Shown here: positions 58,578-64,000 of the stretch, in pieces | How positions within the stretch are numbered: the first letter of the stretch is position 1 | Layout of the letters: each line of letters begins with the position of its first letter | Made by a program: the position numbers and the translations under genes | Assembly (NCBI GenBank): GCA_026018925.1 | Contig: JAKSZU010000012.1 | Span: 32,544,055-32,608,054 of the forward strand | DNA from: Tupaia tana | Lineage: Eukaryota; Chordata; Mammalia; Scandentia; Tupaiidae | Length of the DNA stretch: 64,000 bases | Reading direction: 5' to 3' | The notes under the pieces: model-generated | Told to the model about the DNA's origin: nothing | What the model saw: the letters and a program-made list of their open reading frames with translations, nothing else | Database searches by the model: none

Positions 58578-59391
58578 CTATAGGGTTCATGCACTCTCCA
58601 GAGAGAGAGAGGAAAAAAAAAAAGTGAGAAGTCACTTCCCACCCTGGGGGGATGGCCATGACACAATCCTTTCTCCTCTACTCTCCTCTCAGGATTTTAG
58701 ACATGCACACACAGGTGCTTGGCATGATTCTCAAGCCACTGAATCCAGGACTCGAGCCACAAAGCTGGCCACGTGGGATCCAGTGCTTTAACTTCCTCAC
58801 CACCTGCTGACCCCAGGCTTTTCTAATGGTGGTATCTGAAACTCCCAGAATCATATAGCTTAGAGATGAAACACTCCCAGAGTTTTAAAACCTGGCACTG
58901 TTTTTTCCTGGCCATGTGACCTTGAACAAGTTACTTAACCTCTCTGAGCCTCACCTGCCCTATAGGAATAATGACAGCTTCTATCCCCCTAGGGTCGAAG
59001 GAGATGAGACATGTGAAACACCTAGCACATTGCTAGGCACTTGAAATGGCGGTTGTTGTTATATCAGCATCTCAGAGTTGTCCTAACATCTTAGAACCCG
59101 TTACCCAAAATTAAGGTTGAAAGAGATGCTAGGAAGACCACTTTCCTGCAGGGGTGACCATGGGGGTGGGCGCCTGCCCCAAGGGCGCTACAACCGTGGT
59201 TCCCACTCTGAGCCTGCCCTCTTCTGTGCCTTGCAGTTGGGAAGCCCATTGAGGTGCAGAAGAACCCGTTCCCCTCCCAGGGGGAGGTCGACCAGCTGCA
59301 CCAGCGCTACATCCAGGAGCTGAGTGACCTCTTCGAGGCTCATAAGCACAAGTTCAACATACCCGCACACCAACATCTGGAGTTCTGCTGA
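40425..59391 (+). CDS. MOGAT2: MOGAT2, 2-acylglycerol O-acyltransferase 2 (six exons)
   Basis: Monoacylglycerol acyltransferase of the DGAT2 family. It joins fatty acyl-CoA to 2-monoacylglycerol to give diacylglycerol in the ER membrane, the main step in rebuilding dietary fat in enterocytes. Joining 40425-40515, 46931-47109, 55090-55294, 55573-55747, 56560-56759 and 59237-59391 gives 1005 bases: 334 residues plus stop, the length of human MOGAT2 as I recall it. The N-terminus MVEFAPL carries two hydrophobic segments at about 18-42 and 45-61. The family catalytic motif HPHG is at 108-111. RKGFVRLA and [10 protein letters not shown], the conserved DGAT2-family block, span exons 4-5. All introns are GT-AG and the frame is intact, so it looks functional. 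Oddities: Ala-Ala-Leu-Val-Pro where I remember Ala-Pro-Leu-Val-Pro, and a weak intron 4 donor. It is told from the paralogue MOGAT3/DGAT2 by close identity along its length to human MOGAT2 and by MAP6 as its neighbour. Confidence 0.96.
40985..41034. repeat. (CA)n microsatellite, MOGAT2 intron 1
   Basis: About 24 CA units with two CT interruptions. Confidence 0.95.
41988..42042 (+). mobile_element. hAT-type DNA transposon end
   Basis: Short relic: 'GAAATGTTTACTATTTGGCC' and 'GTTTGCTGACCCTGG' match the terminal part of a common mammalian hAT element. The exact family is not assigned. Confidence 0.55.
42088..42606 (-). mobile_element. Dispersed repeat, probable lineage-specific L1 3' end (copy 2)
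   Basis: Minus-strand element with its A tail at 42088-42096. It is collinear with 19436-19895: TTTACATTCATTCCTTGACC, CACAGCATACAAAATG, CACATTTTATTG, and AAGATAGCACCTAGCTGATG against AAGTAGCACCTGGCTGGGG. It is diverged, so it is not a recent duplication. Confidence 0.6.
42609..42876 (-). mobile_element. SINE, form A
   Basis: Reverse copy with T/G tail, GCCATAGGGCATGTGCGCTC and the head complement AACTGCTGGTCC. It is inserted at the end of the preceding repeat. Confidence 0.9.
43620..43797 (-). mobile_element. SINE, form B
   Basis: Reverse: ATTTATTTATTCATCC tail, TTTAATTTGACCAGAGAG, GA body, GGGACTCGAACCACAGTC, head complement. Confidence 0.8.
43833..44109 (+). mobile_element. SINE, form A
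   Basis: Full copy. Target duplication ACAGTTGAGGTTTT / AAAGTTGAAGTTTT lies just outside both ends. Confidence 0.9.
44304..44549 (-). mobile_element. SINE, form A
   Basis: Reverse copy; the flanks AGCTAGTTCTCTTTCTT and AGCTGGTTTTCTT form an imperfect target duplication. Confidence 0.85.
44653..44912 (-). mobile_element. SINE, form A-like with internal CA run
   Basis: Reverse copy; the usual CATTCTCCTC segment is replaced by (CA)n at 44776-44812. The head complement is CACCATCTGCTAGCCC. Confidence 0.8.
44776..44812. repeat. (CA)n within a SINE
   Basis: About 18 CA units grown from the CACACGCAC stretch of the SINE body. Confidence 0.9.
45226..45467 (-). mobile_element. Older SINE, form A-like
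   Basis: Reverse copy: TTGCTGTAGGGGGCATGTGC, CTTCTCCGTTCTCCTC, head complement CCACAGGCTGGCCCC. Confidence 0.78.
45933..46178. repeat. Polypyrimidine tract with (CCTT)n
   Basis: About 245 bases of TTTC, CTTC and CCTT units; CCTT is purest at 46078-46128. It is the position of the A-tail of the minus-strand SINE that follows, so probably an expanded tail. Confidence 0.93.
46179..46385 (-). mobile_element. Old SINE, reverse
   Basis: Diverged: GCACGTGCACATACATGAGA, TGAACCATGGCCAGCCACC (B-box zone complement) and a decayed head. Confidence 0.6.
46468..46705 (+). mobile_element. Older SINE, form A-like
   Basis: GGGGCCATACACAGGGTGCC head, GAGAATGGAGGAGAAGGGAT body, CACACATCCTATGG end. It lies 226 bp upstream of MOGAT2 exon 2. 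Confidence 0.75.
46931..47109 (+). CDS. MOGAT2: MOGAT2 exon 2
   Basis: Residues 31-90 (from [16 protein letters not shown] to RDYFPIS). Acceptor CTCTCCCCAG, donor TCG|GTGAGT, ending in phase 0. It completes the N-terminal membrane hairpin and carries the WWYLDRD segment. Confidence 0.96.
47410..47680. repeat. MIR-like fragments
   Basis: GTGAGGAGACTGGAGCCCAG with GACCAAGGTCACACAAC (reverse type), then CTTGGGCAAGCCTCAGTTTC (forward type). Probably two old MIRs. Confidence 0.55.
47930..48085 (+). repeat. MIR element
   Basis: CCAGTTCTGCCACACACTAG, AGCTGTGTGAC and GACTGTGAAATGGAAATGAT. Confidence 0.75.
50690..50936 (-). mobile_element. Older SINE, form A-like
   Basis: Reverse: AATTGCCATGGGGCATGTGC, ACACGCACACAGCCAGAATG, head complement CTAGAGGGCCAACC. 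Confidence 0.75.
50945..51210 (-). repeat. Ancient LINE-like repeat fragment
   Basis: CTCTTAGAATAAAATCCATA and TGTGCTTTCTAGGCCTCTGT read as the complement of the repeat type at 27650-28540. Confidence 0.5.
51265..51490 (+). repeat. MIR element
   Basis: TTTAGCTGTGCGACCTCGAG, GTTCTTGAAACCTGTGTCTC, CATCTGGGAAATGGGGG. Confidence 0.8.
51518..52040 (+). mobile_element. Older SINE split by a young SINE
   Basis: Left part 51518-51615 (CCCCAGCGGATGGTACAGTG). The right part 51900-52040 continues with CACATGTGCGTGTGTGCC. The interruption is 51616-51883. Confidence 0.88.
51616..51883 (+). mobile_element. SINE, form A, youngest-looking copy
   Basis: Near-consensus copy: A box TTAGCGTAATGGC, exact B box GGTTCGAGTCC, CpG-rich body (GCCGGGCGCGTGTGCGTGCG). 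Exact 16-bp target duplication AAAATCACACAGGGCA at 51600-51615 and 51884-51899. It is inserted in an older SINE in MOGAT2 intron 2. Confidence 0.97.
52028..52218 (+). mobile_element. 5'-truncated SINE
   Basis: CAACTTGAAAAACACTCCAG to CACACATACCCTTTGG. It lacks the tRNA head and follows the preceding older SINE directly. Confidence 0.7.
52420..53275 (-). mobile_element. L1M 3' UTR fragment, split by a SINE
   Basis: Complement of L1M: 'CCTCCGGGGCAAACATGACT', then 'GTGCAAGAAATCCTGCAGG', 'TTGCGTTGCTGGGTTAAAAG'. A SINE lies at 52686-52940. Confidence 0.65.
52686..52940 (+). mobile_element. Older SINE, form A with internal deletion
   Basis: GGGCCAGCAGGTGGTGTAGA head. The GTGTGCCCAAGATCC segment is missing after GGGCACGTG; end CACATACCCTTATAGCGAAC. 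Confidence 0.82.
54481..54726 (+). mobile_element. Older SINE, form A-like
   Basis: GGGGCCAGATGGCGGCATGG head, GTGTGCCCAAAATCCC, end GTACTGTAGCAAATTAAAA with a long A tail. Confidence 0.8.
54890..55050 (-). repeat. MIR element
   Basis: AGATGGGGAACCTGTGG-type and GGCTCAGAGGTGGGGAGCCA, GCCTGAGGTCACGGACAAGT, just upstream of exon 3. Confidence 0.65.
55090..55294 (+). CDS. MOGAT2: MOGAT2 exon 3 (catalytic HPHG)
   Basis: Residues 91-158 ([12 protein letters not shown]...YIMTS) plus one base. It carries [12 protein letters not shown] with the active-site HPHG, and LCTESTGF. Acceptor CCCCACAG, donor TCGG|GTGAGT. Confidence 0.97.
55573..55747 (+). CDS. MOGAT2: MOGAT2 exon 4
   Basis: Starts by completing Gly159, then [26 protein letters not shown] and [12 protein letters not shown]. 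Acceptor TCTCCCCAG. The donor CGG|GTACTG is weak (no G at +5). Confidence 0.95.
55748..56559 (+). other. MOGAT2: MOGAT2 intron 4
   Basis: An 812-bp GT-AG intron. About 56045-56236 looks like an old reverse SINE (GGGCACGTGTACACCCGGAG, CTGTGCCACTGTCCAGCCCC). The rest is unremarkable. Confidence 0.8.
56560..56759 (+). CDS. MOGAT2: MOGAT2 exon 5
   Basis: Completes Gly, then [17 protein letters not shown], the conserved DGAT2-family block, [20 protein letters not shown] and RRPITTV. Acceptor TTCCTCCCAG, donor GTGG|GTGAGC. Confidence 0.97.
56879..56907. repeat. (CA)n microsatellite, MOGAT2 intron 5
   Basis: About 14 CA units, 120 bp after exon 5. Confidence 0.95.
56980..57150 (-). repeat. MIR element
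   Basis: GAGCACCTGCTGTGTGCCAG, TTTTATTCATGGTAAACTGA, CAGAGAAGTTAAGTAACTTC. Confidence 0.8.
57214..57464 (-). mobile_element. SINE, form A
   Basis: Reverse copy in MOGAT2 intron 5. The flanks AGAGTTTCATTTT and AGAGTTGCATTTT form the target duplication. Confidence 0.9.
58036..58212 (+). mobile_element. SINE, form B
   Basis: GGGGTCAGCTAGGTGGCGTG head, exact B box GGTTCGAGTCC, CT body, CTCTGATCAGATTAAAATAA end. Confidence 0.87.
58254..58517 (+). mobile_element. SINE, form A
   Basis: Full copy; target duplication AAATGCAAGCTC / AAATGCAGGCTC. Confidence 0.93.
58529..58575. repeat. (CT)n microsatellite
   Basis: About 23 CT units between two SINEs of opposite orientation. Confidence 0.95.
58576..58815 (-). 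mobile_element. Older SINE, form A-like
   Basis: Reverse: TTGCTATAGGGTTCATGCAC, CAGGACTCGAGCCAC (B box complement), head complement CCACCTGCTGACCCC. Confidence 0.82.
58870..59060 (+). repeat. MIR element
   Basis: GCCATGTGACCTTGAACAAG, CTTAACCTCTCTGAGCCTCA, CACCTAGCACATTGCTAGGC; 180 bp before exon 6. Confidence 0.88.
59237..59391 (+). CDS. MOGAT2: MOGAT2 exon 6 (terminal)
   Basis: Completes Val, then [40 protein letters not shown] and the C-terminus [10 protein letters not shown] followed by TGA (59389-59391). Acceptor CTTGCAG. Confidence 0.97.
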
Positions 59392-60145
59392 GCACCTCCA
59401 GCAAGGGGTGGGGGGTGGCTGCCAGGGCAGGGCTGGCAGGGAGTCCTGTCGGAGGTGCTGTGGGTCTGAGAAGCCTCCTGGCAACACTCCTTGAATAGTC
59501 TCCAGAGTTTTCCCCAACCTTGCAAATCCAGCCCAGGTCGGCCCCGAGTCAGAGCCGGCAACATGGAAGAGGAGGCCAAACGTAGGCATCTGCGATTTGC
59601 ACTTCTGCTGCGACGTCTCCACGAGGCTTTCTCTCCTGGGCCGCCGCCATGGGAGAGAGGGCTGGAAGAGAGTGATTTCTGAGGCCTCTCCCCTCTGTTA
59701 TGTCACTCAGTGGGCAAGGAGCAGAGAGCAAGGTTCTGCCTCCCTGGCCTTGAATGACAGCACAGGAAAGGCTCCCAGCTCCAGCCCCTTCTCCAAACAC
59801 TCCAATCCTGCACCCTGGATGTCCCAGCTCTTCCCTTCCCAAGCTGGAGAGGAAAGTGAGGCCAGCCCCTGACCAAGCCAAGGTTTTTCTGGAGCCTCTG
59901 AGCTGTGCAGTGGGAAGGAGAACTGCCTTCTGCTACCCACTGGCTGTCTATGGGCAGGCCCCTGCCCCTCCCTGTGAGCCTCGGTTTCCCTAAGGTGACA
60001 GCTGAGTCACAGCTCTGGTATCACAGATGCTGAGAGCTGCATGGAGATACCTCTGAGTCGTCCTTTGTAACTTCAGCCTCTGACCTGAGCACAAAATGGG
60101 GGCTCTGCTAATGTGAGTTCAATAAATGAAGGGATTTTCATCTTG
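59392..60145 (+). terminator. MOGAT2: MOGAT2 3' UTR with poly(A) signal
   Basis: No further exon is visible. The first canonical AATAAA after the stop is at 60121-60126, preceded by TTC. This gives a 3' UTR of about 750 bases if used. The true cleavage site is not shown by the sequence. Confidence 0.6.
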
Positions 60146-60357
60146 GCTCTTTCTCTGCCTTCCTATCCTCCAACCAAGGAGGCTACTCAAAGCCTCATGG
60201 ACCCCCCGGCTTGGCCCTACGGCCCGACATCACCTTCCCAGAGGCTGGACCAGACTGGGTCAGAGAAAACCAGGAAGCACTTCCTTCCCGATCCATTAAC
60301 CCTGAGTGTGCCACCTCTGGTACCGCTCTGTTGAGAAGGAAGAGGGGAGGAAATGAT

Positions 60358-60632
60358 AGAGCCTAGTGGTCAGGGGAGCTAGATCCTACATGGCCGACTG
60401 CACAAGTCAGGTGTGTGTGTATGCACGTGTGCGTGTCGGGTGTGTGTGTGTGTATGCGTGTATGTGTGCGCCCCAAATCCCTACAGGATGGAGAAATGGG
60501 AGAGAAGGGATTGCGGCATGATCATGCCACACTGGGGAGGGGTGCTTTTCTCCCTTTTTCTCTGTCTCTCTGTCTCTCTCTGGTGAGCGTACATACCTTC
60601 TAGCAAACTATTAAAAGTAAATAAATAAATAA
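60358..60632 (+). mobile_element. Older SINE with TG expansion
   Basis: GATCCTACATGGCCGACTGC, a (TG)n-rich middle in place of the usual GTGCGTGCG, GATTGCGGCATGATCATGCC, end TACCTTCTAGCAAAC. Confidence 0.72.
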
Positions 60633-60869
60633 GACACAGGGCAGACCTCACATCACATACCAGATGGGAGAGGTGTATGTTTGTATGTCTGTAAGGTGGA
60701 TGTGATGGAAACAGCTGCCCTGACCAGAATTCTGAATGCCTAGGTTAGGGACATAGGTTCATAGTGAGGAAACGGGGCATGGCTGGTCTGGACCAGTCCT
60801 TGGGAAGCAGATCCGTCCCCTCCAGGAGCAGATGGTGCCAATAACCTCAACATGGGGGCATTTGAAAGT

Positions 60870-60969
60870 ATAAGTTTGGGTTCAAATCCTGGCTTCACAC
60901 CTTTTCTGTAACACAGGGAAGGTCATTTCACCTACAAACCTTTTGTCGTCTGAGAAATAAGTATTACAG
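60870..60969 (+). repeat. MIR fragment
   Basis: GTTCAAATCCTGGCTTCACA and GTCATTTCACCTAC. Confidence 0.55.
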
Positions 60970-61225
60970 GGACCAGCAGTTGGCGTAATGGTTATGTTGC
61001 TGGACTCCCACGTAGTTGACCACTGTTCATGTCCTGGACCTGGTGGCATAAAACTCACACAGGGCACATGTATGTGCATGCCCAAGATCCCGAGAGGAGA
61101 ATGGAGGACAAGGGATTGTGGTGTGGCCATTCCCCCCGCGTGGTGATTTCTCATTTTCTATCTTTCTGTCTCTCTCTGTCTCTCCAGCAAGTGCATGTGC
61201 CCTATAGGAAAAATCTCTCAAAAAT
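60970..61225 (+). mobile_element. SINE, form A
   Basis: GGGACCAGCAGTTGGCGTAA head to CCCTATAGGAAAAATCTC end; its tail is the polypurine tract that follows. Confidence 0.88.
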
Positions 61226-61339
61226 AAAAAAAAGAAAGAGAAAGAAGAGAAAGGAAGGAAGAGAAGGAGGAAAAAAGAAAGGAAGAAAGAAAAGGAAAGA
61301 AAGGAGGAAGAAAGGAAGAAAGAAAGAGAAAGAAAGGAA
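61226..61339. repeat. Polypurine SINE tail
   Basis: About 114 bases of GAAA/GGAA/GAGAA directly continuing the SINE poly(A). Confidence 0.9.
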
Positions 61340-62325
61340 AGTATTTTATGTCCATGTCCAGTGTTGTGCAGGTCCTGAGGTAATAAGCCACATCCTTTAT
61401 GGAATGACATGCAATCCACGGGAACCAGAAGGCGGGTGATAACGGTGCCAGGGTCTCACGAAGGTGCCATGATTACCCTGCAATATAAGAGCTGCGTGAG
61501 GAGCAGTAGGGGCAGGACAGTGGCACAGCAGGAAAACGTGACCCCCCCCCCCCCCTGCAAGGGAAAGTTCCAGTCCATGTTTCCAGGCACCCCAGACACA
61601 CTAAGACACAAATCTGACTGTGCCATCCCTCTAACAACCTCCTCTCCCCCGCTCCTAGCAGGGGTGTCCATCAGTCTGGATCCCCACAGGAATCAGAGGA
61701 TCATTTGAGGGGGGGTTAATAAAGGAGTACTTTTCTGAGACATTGCAGGGTATAAGAAACCACAAAGGATGGTAGGGGAACCCAAAGCCTGGTGACAGCA
61801 GAGCCCAGATCACCCCAAAGCCTGGAAAGACAAGTAGAGACCACATTTAGCTGAGCCAGGGGTCACATGTGGGTGCTATTGTTGGTCAAGGAGACAAGTG
61901 GTGGTGACTCTGCAGGGGGGGAGGGGCGGGAATGAGCGCACCATTGGCGGGTCCCTGTGTCAGTCACGCTCTCCACCGCTCCTGGAATGCCATCTCCAGC
62001 CCTCCCGTCACCTCCCCCTTGGCATCCCTTTGACTTCTCCTTCCTCTGCCCCAGCACTTGGCACCCTGGCATGCGCCCTGGGCATGCACTCTGACTCTAG
62101 TGCACCCCTCCTGCCTACCCACAAATTGCACCCACATCCCCACTTTCAGATAAAACCAGCTCCCGAGCATGGTCTCCAGTATCTCAGGATACCGCCTAAA
62201 GTCCCCTCAGTGGAGCAGCTGAGGCCCTTGACCTGCCCCTCAGCCTCCGGCTCACTCCAGGGCCCTCTCCCCTGCCCCGTCACCGTCGAGCCCTTCTCTG
62301 CTCCCCAAAGACACTGATCATGGCA
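61340..62325. other. Intergenic, nothing recognised
   Basis: No gene or RNA seen. A C run is at 61543-61556. About 61500-61600 may be an old SINE head (GGGGCAGGACAGTGGCACAG), unsupported further. Confidence 0.45.
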
Positions 62326-62329
62326 TGCT

Positions 62330-62670
62330 GTTTCTGGACTCCTGGAACTCTCCTACTCCTTGACCTGGTCAGTGTTGCTCAAGTCCAAATGTCACCCTTG
62401 TCAAACCTCAGGTCATTCCGTCCACCCCAAGCTCTGCCCTCTGCCCTGAGGCAGTTAGTATCCCTTTGGGGGCTAGCTGTGGGTTGACGAGGCCATGGTC
62501 ATCGATGGGCGAGTGGACTTTCCTGTCTTCCAATGGACCGGGAACCCCCTGAGGGCCAAGACCACATCCTTGTTGCCCTCATCACCCACCCCCACCTCAC
62601 CGCCCCCAACCCAGCGTGCTCAGTATCCCGAGTAACTGGGAATTGTTGAATACATCGATTTTCACGTAAG
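62330..62670 (+). mobile_element. L2-like LINE 3' end
   Basis: CCAAATGTCACCCTTGTCAA, GGACCGGGAACCCCCTGAGG, GAGGGCCAAGACCACATCCT and GGGAATTGTTGAATACAT follow the order of L2 3' ends. Confidence 0.65.
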
Positions 62671-62766
62671 TGCCACTTCTCAATCCAGCACAGACTAGGC
62701 CGGGGCAGGGATGAAGGGGAGAAGATCGAGCCCCATCTTTGGAGATGATTAAAGTTGCTAACTTTT

Positions 62767-63030
62767 GGGGCCAGCAGGTGGCATATTGTTTAAGGCACTG
62801 AACTCCCACTTGCTTAACCACAGTTCAAGTCCCAGACCTGGCAGCTTGAGGCTCACAGTGGCCGTGTGTGTGTGCACGCCCAGAATCCTCACAGGAGAAT
62901 GGAGAAGAGGGATTTACGGCATGGCCATCCCCTCATGGGGTGATTCTCACTTTCTCTCTCTCCATTGCCCTGTCTTTCTGGCAAGTACACATGCCCTATA
63001 GCAAAAATCTCTAAAAATTTTTTTGAAAAA
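62767..63030 (+). mobile_element. SINE, form A-like
   Basis: GGGGCCAGCAGGTGGCATAT head, B-box CAGTTCAAGTCC, end CATGCCCTATAGCAAAAATC. Confidence 0.83.
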
Positions 63031-63034
63031 GCTG

Positions 63035-63400
63035 TTATCTTCTGTTCTATAACAGATGCCAAAACGCAACTGCTTTAAATCACAGTTACTGTCTACAGTT
63101 CCGGAGGGTCAGCTCATTGGGAATAGTTTATCAATGCCTGGCTCAGGGTTTCTCATGCAGTTGTGGCCAGGCTGGGCTACAGGCTCTGAAGGCAAGCGTG
63201 GGCTGGAGGCTCCCCTGCAAGCTCACCCCTGTGGCTATTGGCAGGAGGTCTCTGTTCCTTACCACATGGCCCTTTCCACAGTGATGCGGCTCCTCCCAGG
63301 ACGAGCGAGCAAAGGGAAAGAGGATGGCCACCTTCCCTTTTATGACCTAGTTTGAGTTACGCGCCATCAATTCTGCTTTATTCTATTGGTCAGATGTGAG
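63035..63400 (+). repeat. Ancient interspersed repeat (family not named)
   Basis: CTATAACAGATGCCAAAACG, CAGTTCCGGAGGGTCAGCTC, CTATTGGTCAGATGTGAGTC; a diverged copy of a common mammalian type. Confidence 0.45.
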
Positions 63401-63639
63401 TCACTAGGTCCAGTCCACACCCTGTGCAAGGGTGTGAACACGAAAGGTAGGAGGCTTGTTGCCATGGTGATGACAGACAAGAGCTCAGAGATGAGGCTGG
63501 TCTACATCCATCTCAGTGCAGCTGCTCGGGTAGCTTACCTGGAGGACAGTAAGCTTTTACGTAGAGAGTACCCAAATGGGAGGTGGGAGGATGGCAGTTT
63601 GACCCAAGGTTGGAAGTAAGAATGATGACTGTGACCCTC

Positions 63640-63970
63640 TGGCCTGGGCTAGATGGAGTGCTAAGTGGCCATTAGCCTTGAGTGTGCCAGGAGTGGGGAT
63701 GGGTGGAGGACTTTTGAGGGGCCAGAGGAAAGAGGACTCTCCCACTTCCCTGCAACTTTGAGGCCACATGCTGAAGATATCCACTGCACAAAACAAAAGG
63801 CCCAGAAAGCCCCAGACTCAGAGGAGGGCTTCCCAGGAGAACACCCACACAGGAAAGGCGCTAGGACTCGGTGTGAGTCAAGAATGTCCAGGTGACTTGT
63901 TAAGCCACTGAGACTGTTCGTTATAGCCGCTGGTCTCACCAACTAACGTGTCAGGGTGCAGTTGTTAATG
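63640..63970 (+). mobile_element. MaLR/MLT-type LTR end
   Basis: CTTGTTAAGCCACTGAGACT followed by ATAGCCGCTGGTCTCACC resembles the end of an MLT-type LTR; the 5' limit is uncertain. Confidence 0.5.
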
Positions 63971-64000
63971 TAGCTTCTCCTAACTGACATCTTCCAGGGG

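Noticed and set aside
60145-64000. Exons of DGAT2, expected next to MOGAT2 by human gene order
   Set aside because: No DGAT2-family coding sequence is readable before the window ends; it probably lies further downstream.

Overview
The window is nuclear DNA of a placental mammal. It carries the brain microtubule gene MAP6 (5' coding exon, minus strand) and the intestinal acyltransferase gene MOGAT2 (complete, plus strand). These two genes are neighbours on human 11q13.5. Mammal-wide MIR, L2-like, L1M, MLT1, Tigger and MER5-type relics are present, with no Alu, rodent B1/B2, carnivore CAN, horse ERE or ruminant BovA. The signature repeat is a tRNA-derived SINE with a good A box and an exact B box, present about fifty times in two main forms. 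The long form (A, about 260-290 bp) has a CpG-rich body and ends near CCCTATAGCAAAAACCTC. The short form (B, about 130-190 bp) has a pyrimidine-rich body and ends near CTCTGGTCAAATTAAA. The family suggests a lineage such as Dermoptera (colugo), but that species guess comes from memory and is weak.

Layout. 1-8017 is MAP6 intron 1, with L1 and DNA-transposon relics and SINEs. 8018-8934 is MAP6 coding exon 1 inside a CpG island of about 1.7 kb that also holds the promoter. 9.7-40.3 kb is intergenic. It holds L1M fragments in both orientations, an MLT1 LTR, two copies of a 78-bp mariner-style MITE, a 361-bp solo retroviral LTR nested inside a SINE, a full-length processed pseudogene of the splicing regulator NSRP1 (minus, 30393-33129), and a 3.8-kb block of degenerate tandem repeats (33957-37810) running into expanded GAAA tracts.

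40425-59391 is MOGAT2: six coding exons with GT/AG introns and an open frame of 334 residues, the same length as the human protein as I recall it. A likely poly(A) signal lies at 60121. The introns and the 60-64 kb flank (towards where DGAT2 lies in human) are again SINE-rich.

The two genes do not form a pathway. MAP6 stabilises neuronal microtubules; MOGAT2 re-acylates monoacylglycerol in enterocytes. The rest is repeat-driven non-coding sequence, and target-site duplications and nesting let several insertions be ordered in time. No prokaryote-type system (operon, CRISPR, riboswitch, attachment site) is present. The least explained structures are the 10-bp-phased satellite block, the MITE pair and the solo LTR.
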